From NCBI GenBank assembly GCA_003645845.1, contig QNCV01000183.1:1-5590 (forward strand): DNA of 5,590 nucleotides, read 5' to 3'. The notes below the pieces were generated by a model. The model had not been told where the DNA came from. It did not search any database and saw only the letters and a program-made list of their open reading frames with translations. Source of the DNA: Fidelibacterota bacterium (lineage in GTDB: Bacteria > Fidelibacterota > UBA2242). Every line of letters starts with the position of its first letter. The stretch's first letter is position 1. Shown here in pieces: positions 1 through 5,590 of the stretch. Made by a program: the position numbers and the translations under genes.

Positions 1-2489
1 TCCGGGTTGTTAACCACAAAATTATCAAATAAAATTGTGCTGACGCCTGAATTATACTTGAAAATACCAGGATACCCTTCTGTCAGGAAAGGACTATCAT
101 CGTGATAGGGACATCCCGGTAATAAGGTACCGTCGATATAGGCATAAAAGTCATTGCCAACCACGGTTACTTTCATATTATGCCATCCGGTTTCCAGCGC
201 CGGAAAATCAACACCGGGATTCCAGGCAGCACTAATATGCCAATTAGCCCCATCATAGCCCTGGAGTTTTAACTGACCATTATCGCTGGATGAAGAGTTG
301 CGATAAACAAACCGGTAGTAGTTCAGGTCATCGTGGACTGACTTGACAGTTAAACCGGTATAAAGCGGGGCATTAACATCTGCCGGGCCAATCAGATAAA
401 TATCAGCCGACACCGTATAATCCTGAAAAACAGCATCATCAACATGAGCGATACCGGTATAACCGCTATCGGTAAATGCCACCACATAGCTGCCCCAATC
501 CGAAGCTGTGGAATCAACAACTGATAGTGATCCGCCATCATAACAACCTTCATTCTGAGTCCATACGAGGTCTAAATACCCATCATCCGCGGTTTCTGAG
601 ATCGGCAGTGTGTAAGGTGTACCAGGAAACCGGTCAAGTTTCAGGATCGTCCCACTTTGACCAACTGCCCAAAGTGATTCACCATCATATCTACATTTTT
701 GAAGAGTCTCGGTTGTCCGGCTGATATCAGCAGTCCATGTCAGGCCAGCATCTTCGGAATGATAAATCTTCCCATGTTCGCCGACAACATAAACTAAATC
801 ATCAGTAATAAATTCAACGTCATAAAAATCATCACCATCGGATTCAGTAAAGACATCATAAAGCGTATCGAGTTCGCTGGTCGTAGTTCTGAAGATTTTC
901 CCGGAAGATGCCGGAACCAGTACTACACCGTTACGAACTTCGACGGCTCTCATTTTATTGCTACCAACATCCATAATCAGGGAATCGGTTACTATCGCAC
1001 CGCTGGCATCAAAAACACCGTAGCAGAACTTACCACTGGATTCCGAAGCTAAAACCGTATTAGCGTCCAAAGCCCAGATATCATAAACTGTACTGCTGTT
1101 AACTTTCGTGTCCGTCCATGTCAAACCGCCGTCAACTGATTTCATTAAGTAACCGGAGGAACCGCCGGCAAAAGCGGTTGTCGCATCATAAACGTGGATT
1201 GCATTAATGTGTTTGTTGGCAACCAGTGCCATCGGGCTTTCAATCGCAGTCCATGTGTCACCGCCATCGGTAGTCCTGATCAAAGTACCGTATCCACCAC
1301 CGGCAAGACCGGTATTAGCGTCGAAAAACTCACATTCATAAAGGCTTTCTCTTACCTGAGTGGCATAGTTATTTGGGTAATCCCAAGTTAAACCGCCATC
1401 GGCACTTATTGATAGCTCACCGCCGGCATAAGTGGAAAGTACAATCTTATTCTCTTCCGGAAGCGCCAGCCCCCAGAAGGATACCTGCGGCCAATCCAGT
1501 AAAGGAGTAAAATTTGTTCCACCGTCAATAGTTTTCATCCACTGACCATAATATCCAAATACATATCCCGTATTAGCATCAACAAAATCAACAATATTTA
1601 TTTTTTGACCGTGACCAATATTCAAAGTATCCCAACTTGCACCAGCATCAGTAGTTTTTGCAATGTAACCATCATTACCACCAATGATGATAGTATTATC
1701 ATTGATGATGTCGATAGATACACCAAGTTCATAACCATAGTCAACGTTACCTATATAACTGTAAGTTTTTCCTCCGTCAGTTGACAGAAAAGTACAATAA
1801 TGATAACCCACAATAGCAAAAGTGGAATCTCCGTATGCAGTTACATCATAAATACGGCTACTCGTAGTACCAACCGGGAATAAAGGAGCTACTGTAACGA
1901 ACGTCCAAGTTTGTCCACCGTCATGAGTGTACCAGGTTTTTCCTCCCTTACCATCAGACTGAACAACGCCCACATTTTCACTACAGAAAGCTATCCCGCC
2001 ATCAAGGTCATCGCCGTCAAAAGTTGAATCACTTTTTGTAAAATTGACACCGCCGTCAACCGTTTTTAAAAGTACACCGTCCTTACCGGCAAAATAGACA
2101 ATATCCGCGGATACTACTGCTAAATGTTTCAAGGTAACAGAATAGTTAGCAGTATCAGCAATCATAGTCCAAGTTGCACCGCCGTCAACAGTCTTGTAAA
2201 TGAACCCTTTTTCTGAGGTCGCATATCCGACATTAGCATCGGCAAATTTAACATCTTCCCAATCGTAACCGGAACCATCGGCTGCACGCATTGTAAGCCA
2301 GCTTACGCCGCCGTCAACAGTCTTTAGCACTTCACCGTCGTCCCCAACCAAAACAACGGTATTTGCATCAATAACATTACCGGCATTTGCCTGAAAATCC
2401 ATTGTCTGCTCTTTCACCACCTGCCATTGTCCGAATGCAAGCAGCGAGGTAAGCGTAACAATTACCAAAATTGTAAACAACTTCTTCAT
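1..2489 (-). CDS. Secreted Asp-box (BNR/Ycf48-like) double beta-propeller protein with LamG-like domain, 3' end beyond window
   Basis: The frame is open from ATG at 2489 to the left edge: 829 codons plus two bases, with no stop. Residues 1-20 are a signal peptide (MKKLF, hydrophobic core, likely cleavage AFG|QW). Residues ~30-620 are repeats of about 43 residues with the Asp-box pattern (S/T)xDGGxTW, the signature of BNR/Ycf48/sortilin-like beta-propellers. Residues ~630-828 look like a LamG/concanavalin-type jelly roll (tracts TGLTVKSVHDDLNYYRFVYR, GWHNMKVTVVGNDFYAYIDG and ILFDNFVV). The start is fixed by AAGGAGG five bases upstream and by the signal peptide. Such proteins are extracellular; in FCB bacteria many end in a type IX secretion sorting domain, which would lie beyond the left edge. 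Despite the Ycf48 resemblance, nothing suggests photosystem assembly. The sialidase RIP motif was not seen, so an enzymatic role is unsupported; adhesion or glycan binding is inference. Confidence 0.93.
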   Translation of the reverse strand, partial: MKKLFTILVIVTLTSLLAFGQWQVVKEQTMDFQANAGNVIDANTVVLVGDDGEVLKTVDGGVSWLTMRAADGSGYDWEDVKFADANVGYATSEKGFIYKTVDGGATWTMIADTANYSVTLKHLAVVSADIVYFAGKDGVLLKTVDGGVNFTKSDSTFDGDDLDGGIAFCSENVGVVQSDGKGGKTWYTHDGGQTWTFVTVAPLFPVGTTSSRIYDVTAYGDSTFAIVGYHYCTFLSTDGGKTYSYIGNVDYGYELGVSIDIINDNTIIIGGNDGYIAKTTDAGASWDTLNIGHGQKINIVDFVDANTGYVFGYYGQWMKTIDGGTNFTPLLDWPQVSFWGLALPEENKIVLSTYAGGELSISADGGLTWDYPNNYATQVRESLYECEFFDANTGLAGGGYGTLIRTTDGGDTWTAIESPMALVANKHINAIHVYDATTAFAGGSSGYLMKSVDGGLTWTDTKVNSSTVYDIWALDANTVLASESSGKFCYGVFDASGAIVTDSLIMDVGSNKMRAVEVRNGVVLVPASSGKIFRTTTSELDTLYDVFTESDGDDFYDVEFITDDLVYVVGEHGKIYHSEDAGLTWTADISRTTETLQKCRYDGESLWAVGQSGTILKLDRFPGTPYTLPISETADDGYLDLVWTQNEGCYDGGSLSVVDSTASDWGSYVVAFTDSGYTGIAHVDDAVFQDYTVSADIYLIGPADVNAPLYTGLTVKSVHDDLNYYRFVYRNSSSSDNGQLKLQGYDGANWHISAAWNPGVDFPALETGWHNMKVTVVGNDFYAYIDGTLLPGCPYHDDSPFLTEGYPGIFKYNSGVSTILFDNFVVNNP
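3..542 (-). other. LamG/concanavalin-like jelly-roll domain (C-terminal part of the propeller protein)
   Basis: Residues ~650-829 are a separate beta-rich domain with no Asp-boxes. It begins with a segment of the type GGSLSVVDSTASDWGSY, then DYTVSADIYL, the core TGLTVKSVHDDLNYYRFVYR, LKLQGYDGANW, GWHNMKVTVVGNDFYAYIDG, and ends with GIFKYNSGVSTILFDNFVV. The order (alternating strands, then W-H-x-hydrophobic-x-V, then a Y-hydrophobic-D-G strand, then a final F-DNF strand) is typical of LamG or 3-keto-disaccharide hydrolase (DUF1080) jelly rolls, which often bind carbohydrate. Assignment is by pattern recognition only; the exact family is undecided. Confidence 0.65.
630..2402 (-). repeat. Fourteen-unit beta-propeller blade array inside the secreted protein
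   Basis: Asp-boxes begin at residues 57, 100, 143, 188, 236, 279, 320, 362, 406, 451 and 578, that is every 41-48 residues apart from one gap of 127 (three unit lengths). Two degenerate units fill the gap: one with a decayed box (VFDASG near residue 494) and one with none (KIFRTTTSELD near 533). A last unit lacks the box (LWAVGQSGTILKLD, 607-619). Counting the strand preceding each box (form VGxxGxIxKT) gives 14 units. The repetition also shows in DNA: the minus-strand complement of ccgtcaac, encoding VDGG, recurs near 2053, 2183, 2311 and 1130. Blade boundaries are approximate. Confidence 0.82.
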
Positions 2490-2494
2490 TTCAT

Positions 2495-2501
2495 CCTCCT
2501 T
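2495..2501 (-). promoter_or_regulatory. Strong Shine-Dalgarno of the propeller gene
   Basis: The minus strand reads AAGGAGG followed by ATGAA and then the start codon at 2489, a near-perfect anti-16S match at a 5-nt spacing. It fixes the start of the propeller gene. It is much stronger than the sites in front of the two other complete genes in the window. Confidence 0.88.
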
Positions 2502-2515
2502 CTTTACTTTGTTTC

Positions 2516-2544
2516 ATTATAGTAACATATATTTGTGTAGTAAA
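2516..2544 (-). promoter_or_regulatory. Sigma70-type promoter of the propeller gene
   Basis: On the minus strand TTTACT (2544-2539, four of six matches to TTGACA) is followed by exactly 17 bases and a perfect TATAAT (2521-2516). Transcription would start near 2509, giving a leader of about 20 nt with the Shine-Dalgarno at 2501-2495. The region upstream to 2600 is AT-rich. The gene is therefore probably transcribed independently of the barrel gene that ends at 2601. No TAnnTTTG Bacteroidota-type -7 element was found at the same place. Confidence 0.7.
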
Positions 2545-2600
2545 CACTGCCCTGATAACTATACGCTATTTTTTAAAATAATCCAAAATTAAAGCCCAAT

Positions 2601-4058
2601 TTATTTCCGGTAATTCAATGCAATCCCGATCCGATTGATGGAGTTTGTTTCGCTTTTCGGCTCCCAAATTTCATAGTTAATATCAAACCCCAAAGTGCCA
2701 AAAACATACAACCTGTCGAATCCAAATTGAAGCGCAACTATATCAAATTTATCCGTATTCCAGTAAAACCAGGGCTCAATTATCCCCCTAGTTCCTTTAA
2801 AATGGACATTGGTAATCTGATTAATTGCAAGCTTCAAATCCGCAAAACCATTCCAGTTATGATGATCTTTATTATAGTCAAATTTCACAATGTACTCGTG
2901 GTAGTCGGATTGAATATTCTCCATCTCAAAACCGGTGGATATGCCGACTTTACTCATTAGCGGCAAATACAATACGGAACCGAATCGACGCCTCACCTCA
3001 TCGTTTTCGATAGTCACGACATTATATTCGCCGGCTTTGGCCCAGTCATTAAAATCTCTATATTCATAAAACAGCTGAAACATTAAATTCGATGCAACCG
3101 GCTGGTAAAAAACATCCCCAAATATTCTATATCCGTCGCGAACCCAATAACCTCTGTCATGGGGTAGAGCAGTGCTGCCGACCGTAATATCAGTATATCT
3201 TGCGCCGTAACTTCCCGACAGATGAACTCCCAGGCCATCAATAAAAATATTTTTCCGGGCTAATTGAGCGCCGAATTCATATCCTTCCTTATGATCGTTT
3301 TTACGGTTTAAAGAACGAGGATTTTCATCACGAAAAACATGATATCCGAAGTAGGTTCTCACAAAAGCATCCTGCAGTTCCTTTACGGCGTTATATTGTC
3401 CCTCATAATTTAAATACCTTGCAAACGCCCCCGCATTAAAATTGCTGTCATCAGACTCAAATCCGAACCCGAATTTCAAATCCAGATTTCTGATTACGGT
3501 CTCACATTTTGTATAAACATCCTTTAGACCTCTTTCAATGCCGTAATCAATCTCAAAACCTAAAAGCAGATTGTCTGTCAGCGAATAACTATACAGGAAC
3601 CAAAGCTGCGGACCGTCATATTTTACATTGCCTTTGGTCGTATCGATATATGAAAAGTAATTGTCATAAAAATTCTTTTCCAGGGATCTGTACACATCAT
3701 ACTGGTCGGCGCGATTATACTGTACAGCTGCCGCAAGAGTGGATTTTTTATCTAATATTTTATGGGTATAGAAATAAAATTGATAATCTCTTTGTCTTTT
3801 GGGGTCATATACCCGGCGGAAAAAGTTTATTTTATCGAAACTGTTTGCGCTATAGTAAACAAAATCTTCCTGATACGAAATTTTGAAGAGAGCCGGATTA
3901 AAACCGATACGGTATAAGTTCATTGGCGCCTGAATGGTGTTGCTAAAGGATTCTTCGACTACAATATCCGGGAATAATGGATTGTTATAAGCAGATAAAT
4001 AGGTTGAAAACATCAATATTCCCAATATCACACATTTTGGTTTCTTGTTTATCTTCAT
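2601..4058 (-). CDS. Outer-membrane beta-barrel protein, probably DUF6850-like
   Basis: A protein of 485 residues with a signal peptide (MKINKKPK, then a hydrophobic stretch, probable cleavage near LSA|YN at residue 23). The remainder is rich in aromatic residues, with alternating polar and hydrophobic stretches typical of transmembrane beta-strands (YDGPQLWFLYSYSLTDNLLL, FGAQLARKNIFI, NLMFQLFYEYRDF). There are no long hydrophobic helices. The C-terminus (NRIGIALNYRK) is strand-like. Early residues NLYRIGFNPALFKISY resemble the opening of barrel proteins that begin by naming N-P-A. Length and position next to DUF4876-type genes match what I recall of DUF6850 barrels in Bacteroidota, which accompany a TonB-dependent receptor. 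The substrate is unknown. The start has only a weak AGGGA site 7-8 nt upstream. The 107-nt gap after the DUF4876 gene contains no convincing promoter or terminator, so co-transcription with that gene is likely but not shown. Confidence 0.88.
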   Translation of the reverse strand: MKINKKPKCVILGILMFSTYLSAYNNPLFPDIVVEESFSNTIQAPMNLYRIGFNPALFKISYQEDFVYYSANSFDKINFFRRVYDPKRQRDYQFYFYTHKILDKKSTLAAAVQYNRADQYDVYRSLEKNFYDNYFSYIDTTKGNVKYDGPQLWFLYSYSLTDNLLLGFEIDYGIERGLKDVYTKCETVIRNLDLKFGFGFESDDSNFNAGAFARYLNYEGQYNAVKELQDAFVRTYFGYHVFRDENPRSLNRKNDHKEGYEFGAQLARKNIFIDGLGVHLSGSYGARYTDITVGSTALPHDRGYWVRDGYRIFGDVFYQPVASNLMFQLFYEYRDFNDWAKAGEYNVVTIENDEVRRRFGSVLYLPLMSKVGISTGFEMENIQSDYHEYIVKFDYNKDHHNWNGFADLKLAINQITNVHFKGTRGIIEPWFYWNTDKFDIVALQFGFDRLYVFGTLGFDINYEIWEPKSETNSINRIGIALNYRK

Positions 4059-4165
4059 TCCGTATCCCTATTTAGATTTTCCATACTGAAAAGATTTGCT
4101 TCAATTATTTTCATCTGGTTTCTGCATATATATTATTCCATTTAATCAGGAAAATGACGTTATAG

Positions 4166-5251
4166 CTACTCATGTTGATACCATGGCGTCGGATGATCTA
4201 TAATTTCAAAGTCCACAGTAGAATTATTTGAATCGAAACCCACGGCAACTCTTTCCAGTGACTGACCGCTGTATTTAGTTAACCCTATACCGCCAAATCC
4301 TCTATCAACCTCTTTTTCTATATCTTTCAGGTGCGTCGAAAAGGAGGCGAACTCCACGCCATCGACGACTGACTCGATAGCAATGCCGTCAACATAATTC
4401 AGATCACTACCGTCGGTAATTAGAATCACATCCATATTAAGACCTATTCCAAAATCATTTCGGCTGCCCACTTCGATATTTTCAAGATTCGGCACATCAG
4501 GGTTGTCATAATCTCCATAGTCCATACTGTTTACAAATTCCCAATCGGCATGAGAAAGGTCAACACTTTCCGGTAAAGGAAAATTTGGTATATTTGTATG
4601 GTCCATAGCATCGATCGCTACAACCACAAAGGCACCGGGAGGCATCGGATATTCGTGCCCTGTTAAAGGTTCTCCCGGAAACTGAAATATCGCTGACGGC
4701 CATGCCAGCAAATGATAAATCCGGACAATAAGCATGCCGTCATAATAAATCGTATCTTCGGAAGAATTATATAATTCAATAAATTGATCTTCATAATAGT
4801 GGTAATTATTTGGTGGACCGACAGAGTAAATTTCATTGATTTTCAGTCCCGGCTGCGCACCGGATGCAATCGTGTAAATAGTATCGGTTATCGCGTTATC
4901 GATAATCGATGTTTCTGTGGGTGTTATTAGAGTTGAAGCGACTACCGAAACCGTGTCTAGTGCAATGGAATCAAGCGCCGAAGGCACAATCGCGGTGGAT
5001 TTTATCGAAACAAGATATTCTGCGTATGGAACGTTTTCGAAAGTAACCACGCCGCAGGAATCCGTAACGCCGTTAAACGAAGCAATATTATAATCATAGG
5101 TTTTTATAGTAACCGGAATAGAGTTCAGGAAGTGATCTTCAAATTTAACATACAGGGTTAAGTTCAGTGAACTATCGACTTGAGTAGGTTGTTCTTTGAA
5201 ACAAGCTGAAGCCATAAATATTAAAAACAACAGTAGAAATGGTGTTTTCAT
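4166..5251 (-). CDS. DUF4876-type surface lipoprotein (complete copy)
   Basis: From the ATG at 5251 the protein has 361 residues. Residues 1-17 are a lipoprotein signal (MKTPFLLLFLIFMASAC) with a relaxed lipobox ASA-C, lipidated at Cys17. Residues ~30-87 look like a carboxypeptidase-regulatory or SpaA-like beta-sandwich (LTLYVKFEDHFLNSIPVTIK, then GVVTFENVPYAEYLVSI). Residues ~136-361 are DUF4876/lamin-tail-like: KINEIY, DQFIELYNSSEDTIYYDG (155-172), PPGAFVVVAIDAMDHT (204-219), DLSHADWEF, and a C-terminal VDRGFGGIGL...GQSLER block. An in-frame ATG at 5326 would add 25 residues before the signal sequence, overlapping the upstream gene's stop and a hairpin; I reject it. A GGAG lies 12 nt upstream of the chosen ATG and a G-run directly abuts it. 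Its role is probably an accessory lipoprotein of the neighbouring barrel or receptor; no substrate is evident. Confidence 0.88.
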   Translation of the reverse strand: MKTPFLLLFLIFMASACFKEQPTQVDSSLNLTLYVKFEDHFLNSIPVTIKTYDYNIASFNGVTDSCGVVTFENVPYAEYLVSIKSTAIVPSALDSIALDTVSVVASTLITPTETSIIDNAITDTIYTIASGAQPGLKINEIYSVGPPNNYHYYEDQFIELYNSSEDTIYYDGMLIVRIYHLLAWPSAIFQFPGEPLTGHEYPMPPGAFVVVAIDAMDHTNIPNFPLPESVDLSHADWEFVNSMDYGDYDNPDVPNLENIEVGSRNDFGIGLNMDVILITDGSDLNYVDGIAIESVVDGVEFASFSTHLKDIEKEVDRGFGGIGLTKYSGQSLERVAVGFDSNNSTVDFEIIDHPTPWYQHE

Positions 5252-5277
5252 TCCCCCCAAACGCTCCAAAAGCCCCT

Positions 5278-5302
5278 CGTTCCCAAACTGAGTTTGAGAA
5301 CG
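5278..5302 (-). repeat. REP-like palindrome (11-bp stem, 3-nt loop) between the two paralogues
   Basis: On the minus strand the arm CGTTCTCAAAC (5302-5292) is followed by the loop TCA and the arm GTTTGGGAACG (5288-5278). All 11 pairs form in the minus-strand RNA, one as U-G (5297/5283). On the plus strand that position is a C-A mismatch, so the minus-strand RNA folds better. It is followed by AGGGGCTTTT rather than a direct T-run, so it is a poor intrinsic terminator. From memory, palindromes of the type GTTCCCAAAC...GTTTGGGAAC with an AACGAG tail are dispersed in many bacterial genomes; only one copy is in this window, so the repeat status is inference. It lies between stop 5319 and start 5251. 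Confidence 0.6.
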
Positions 5303-5318
5303 TGAAAATGTATGACAG

Positions 5319-5590
5319 CTACTCATGCTGATACCCCGGCGTCGGATGATCTATAATTTCAAAATCAACCGAGGAATTATTGCTGTCAAAACCGGCTGAA
5401 ATTCTTTCAATGGACTGTCCGCCATATTTTATTATCCCTACGCCGCCAAATCCCCGGTCAAGTTCAGCCTCAATTTCTTTCAAATGATCTGAACTGACAT
5501 GATACTCTACACAATCAATAACCGAATTGATATTGATCCCGTCCATGTAATTAACGTCGCTGCCGTCGGCGATTAGTATCACATCATTAA
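5319..5590 (-). CDS. DUF4876-type surface protein, upstream paralogue, only its C-terminal ~90 residues in window
   Basis: The frame runs open from the right edge (last complete in-frame codon at 5588, Asn) to a TAG stop at 5319. The residues NDVILIADGS align with MDVILITDGS of the downstream lipoprotein, so the GTG at 5582 is an internal valine and the gene continues to the right. Over the 89 aligned residues about 63 are identical (roughly 70%), without gaps, ending in the same YQHE. The shared block includes DRGFGG, KYxGQS, ERxxxGFDSNNS and VDFEIIDHPTP. The most variable stretch corresponds to residues 291-313 of the complete copy. It is a tandem duplicate, 67 nt upstream of its paralogue's start and on the same strand, so probably in one operon. 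Whether it carries its own lipoprotein signal cannot be seen. Confidence 0.88.
   Translation of the reverse strand, partial: NDVILIADGSDVNYMDGININSVIDCVEYHVSSDHLKEIEAELDRGFGGVGIIKYGGQSIERISAGFDSNNSSVDFEIIDHPTPGYQHE

Noticed and set aside
476..724. Plus-strand frame of 82 residues
   Set aside because: Lies antisense within the propeller gene, low-complexity His/Pro-rich composition, no ribosome site; a shadow.
1194..1391. Plus-strand frame of 65 residues
   Set aside because: Antisense to the Asp-box repeats; no domain, signal or ribosome site.
630..2402. Sialidase assignment based on Asp-boxes
   Set aside because: Asp-boxes occur in many non-enzymatic propellers; the N-terminal RIP motif and spaced Arg triad were not seen, and the regular 43-residue spacing is that of Ycf48-like proteins.
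2545..2600. Intrinsic terminator after the barrel gene
   Set aside because: Only weak AT-only self-complementarity (TATTTT with AAAATA) and no GC stem followed by a T-run.
2727..3013. Two overlapping plus-strand frames (77 and 62 residues)
   Set aside because: Antisense to the barrel gene in two frames at once; no supporting features.
3509..3886. Plus-strand frame of 125 residues
   Set aside because: Longest antisense frame, but with Cys/His-rich random composition and no upstream ribosome site, opposite a coherent barrel protein.
4115..4165. Promoter for the barrel gene in the AT-rich gap (TATATA preceded by TTTTCC at 16 nt)
   Set aside because: Both hexamers are poor and AT-rich sequence gives such matches by chance.
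5319..5582. Short stand-alone gene of 87 residues starting at GTG 5582
   Set aside because: The frame stays open to the window edge and aligns with the paralogue before that codon (Asn-Asp), so GTG is an internal valine of a longer gene.

Overview
The window is a piece of a bacterial chromosome, moderately AT-rich, with all recognisable genes on the minus strand. Transcription runs from high to low coordinates. Four protein genes fill nearly all of it, and all look like exported or envelope proteins. The combination of a large secreted Asp-box (BNR/Ycf48-like) propeller protein, DUF4876-type lamin-tail-like lipoproteins and a Bacteroidota-style outer-membrane barrel suggests a member of the Fibrobacterota-Chlorobiota-Bacteroidota (FCB) superphylum. 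The one clear promoter is an ordinary sigma70-type TATAAT box rather than the Bacteroidota TAnnTTTG box. That favours an FCB relative (Ignavibacteria, Marinimicrobia, Cloacimonadota or KSB1-like) over Bacteroidota proper. No marker gene settles the lineage.

Right side (about 4166-5590): two tandem paralogous surface proteins of the DUF4876 type. Only the last ~89 residues of the upstream copy are in the window; its frame is open through the right edge. The downstream copy is complete, a lipoprotein of 361 residues. The 67-nt gap between them carries an 11-bp stem palindrome resembling a dispersed REP-like repeat.

Middle (2601-4058): a signal-peptide-bearing protein of 485 residues made of alternating beta-strand patterns, most likely an outer-membrane beta-barrel of the DUF6850 type. 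In Bacteroidota, as I recall, DUF4876 and DUF6850 proteins sit together next to a TonB-dependent receptor. The right side and the middle are therefore probably one surface or uptake cassette, with further genes beyond the right edge.

Left side (1-2489): a separate gene with its own sigma70-like promoter and a strong Shine-Dalgarno. It encodes a secreted protein that starts with a signal peptide, continues with 14 propeller-blade units (11 with a canonical or near-canonical Asp-box) and then a LamG-like jelly-roll domain. It runs off the left edge. The 14 units fit two seven-bladed propellers in tandem. No stretch over 300 bases lacks a gene. No tRNA, rRNA, CRISPR array or insertion sequence was seen.
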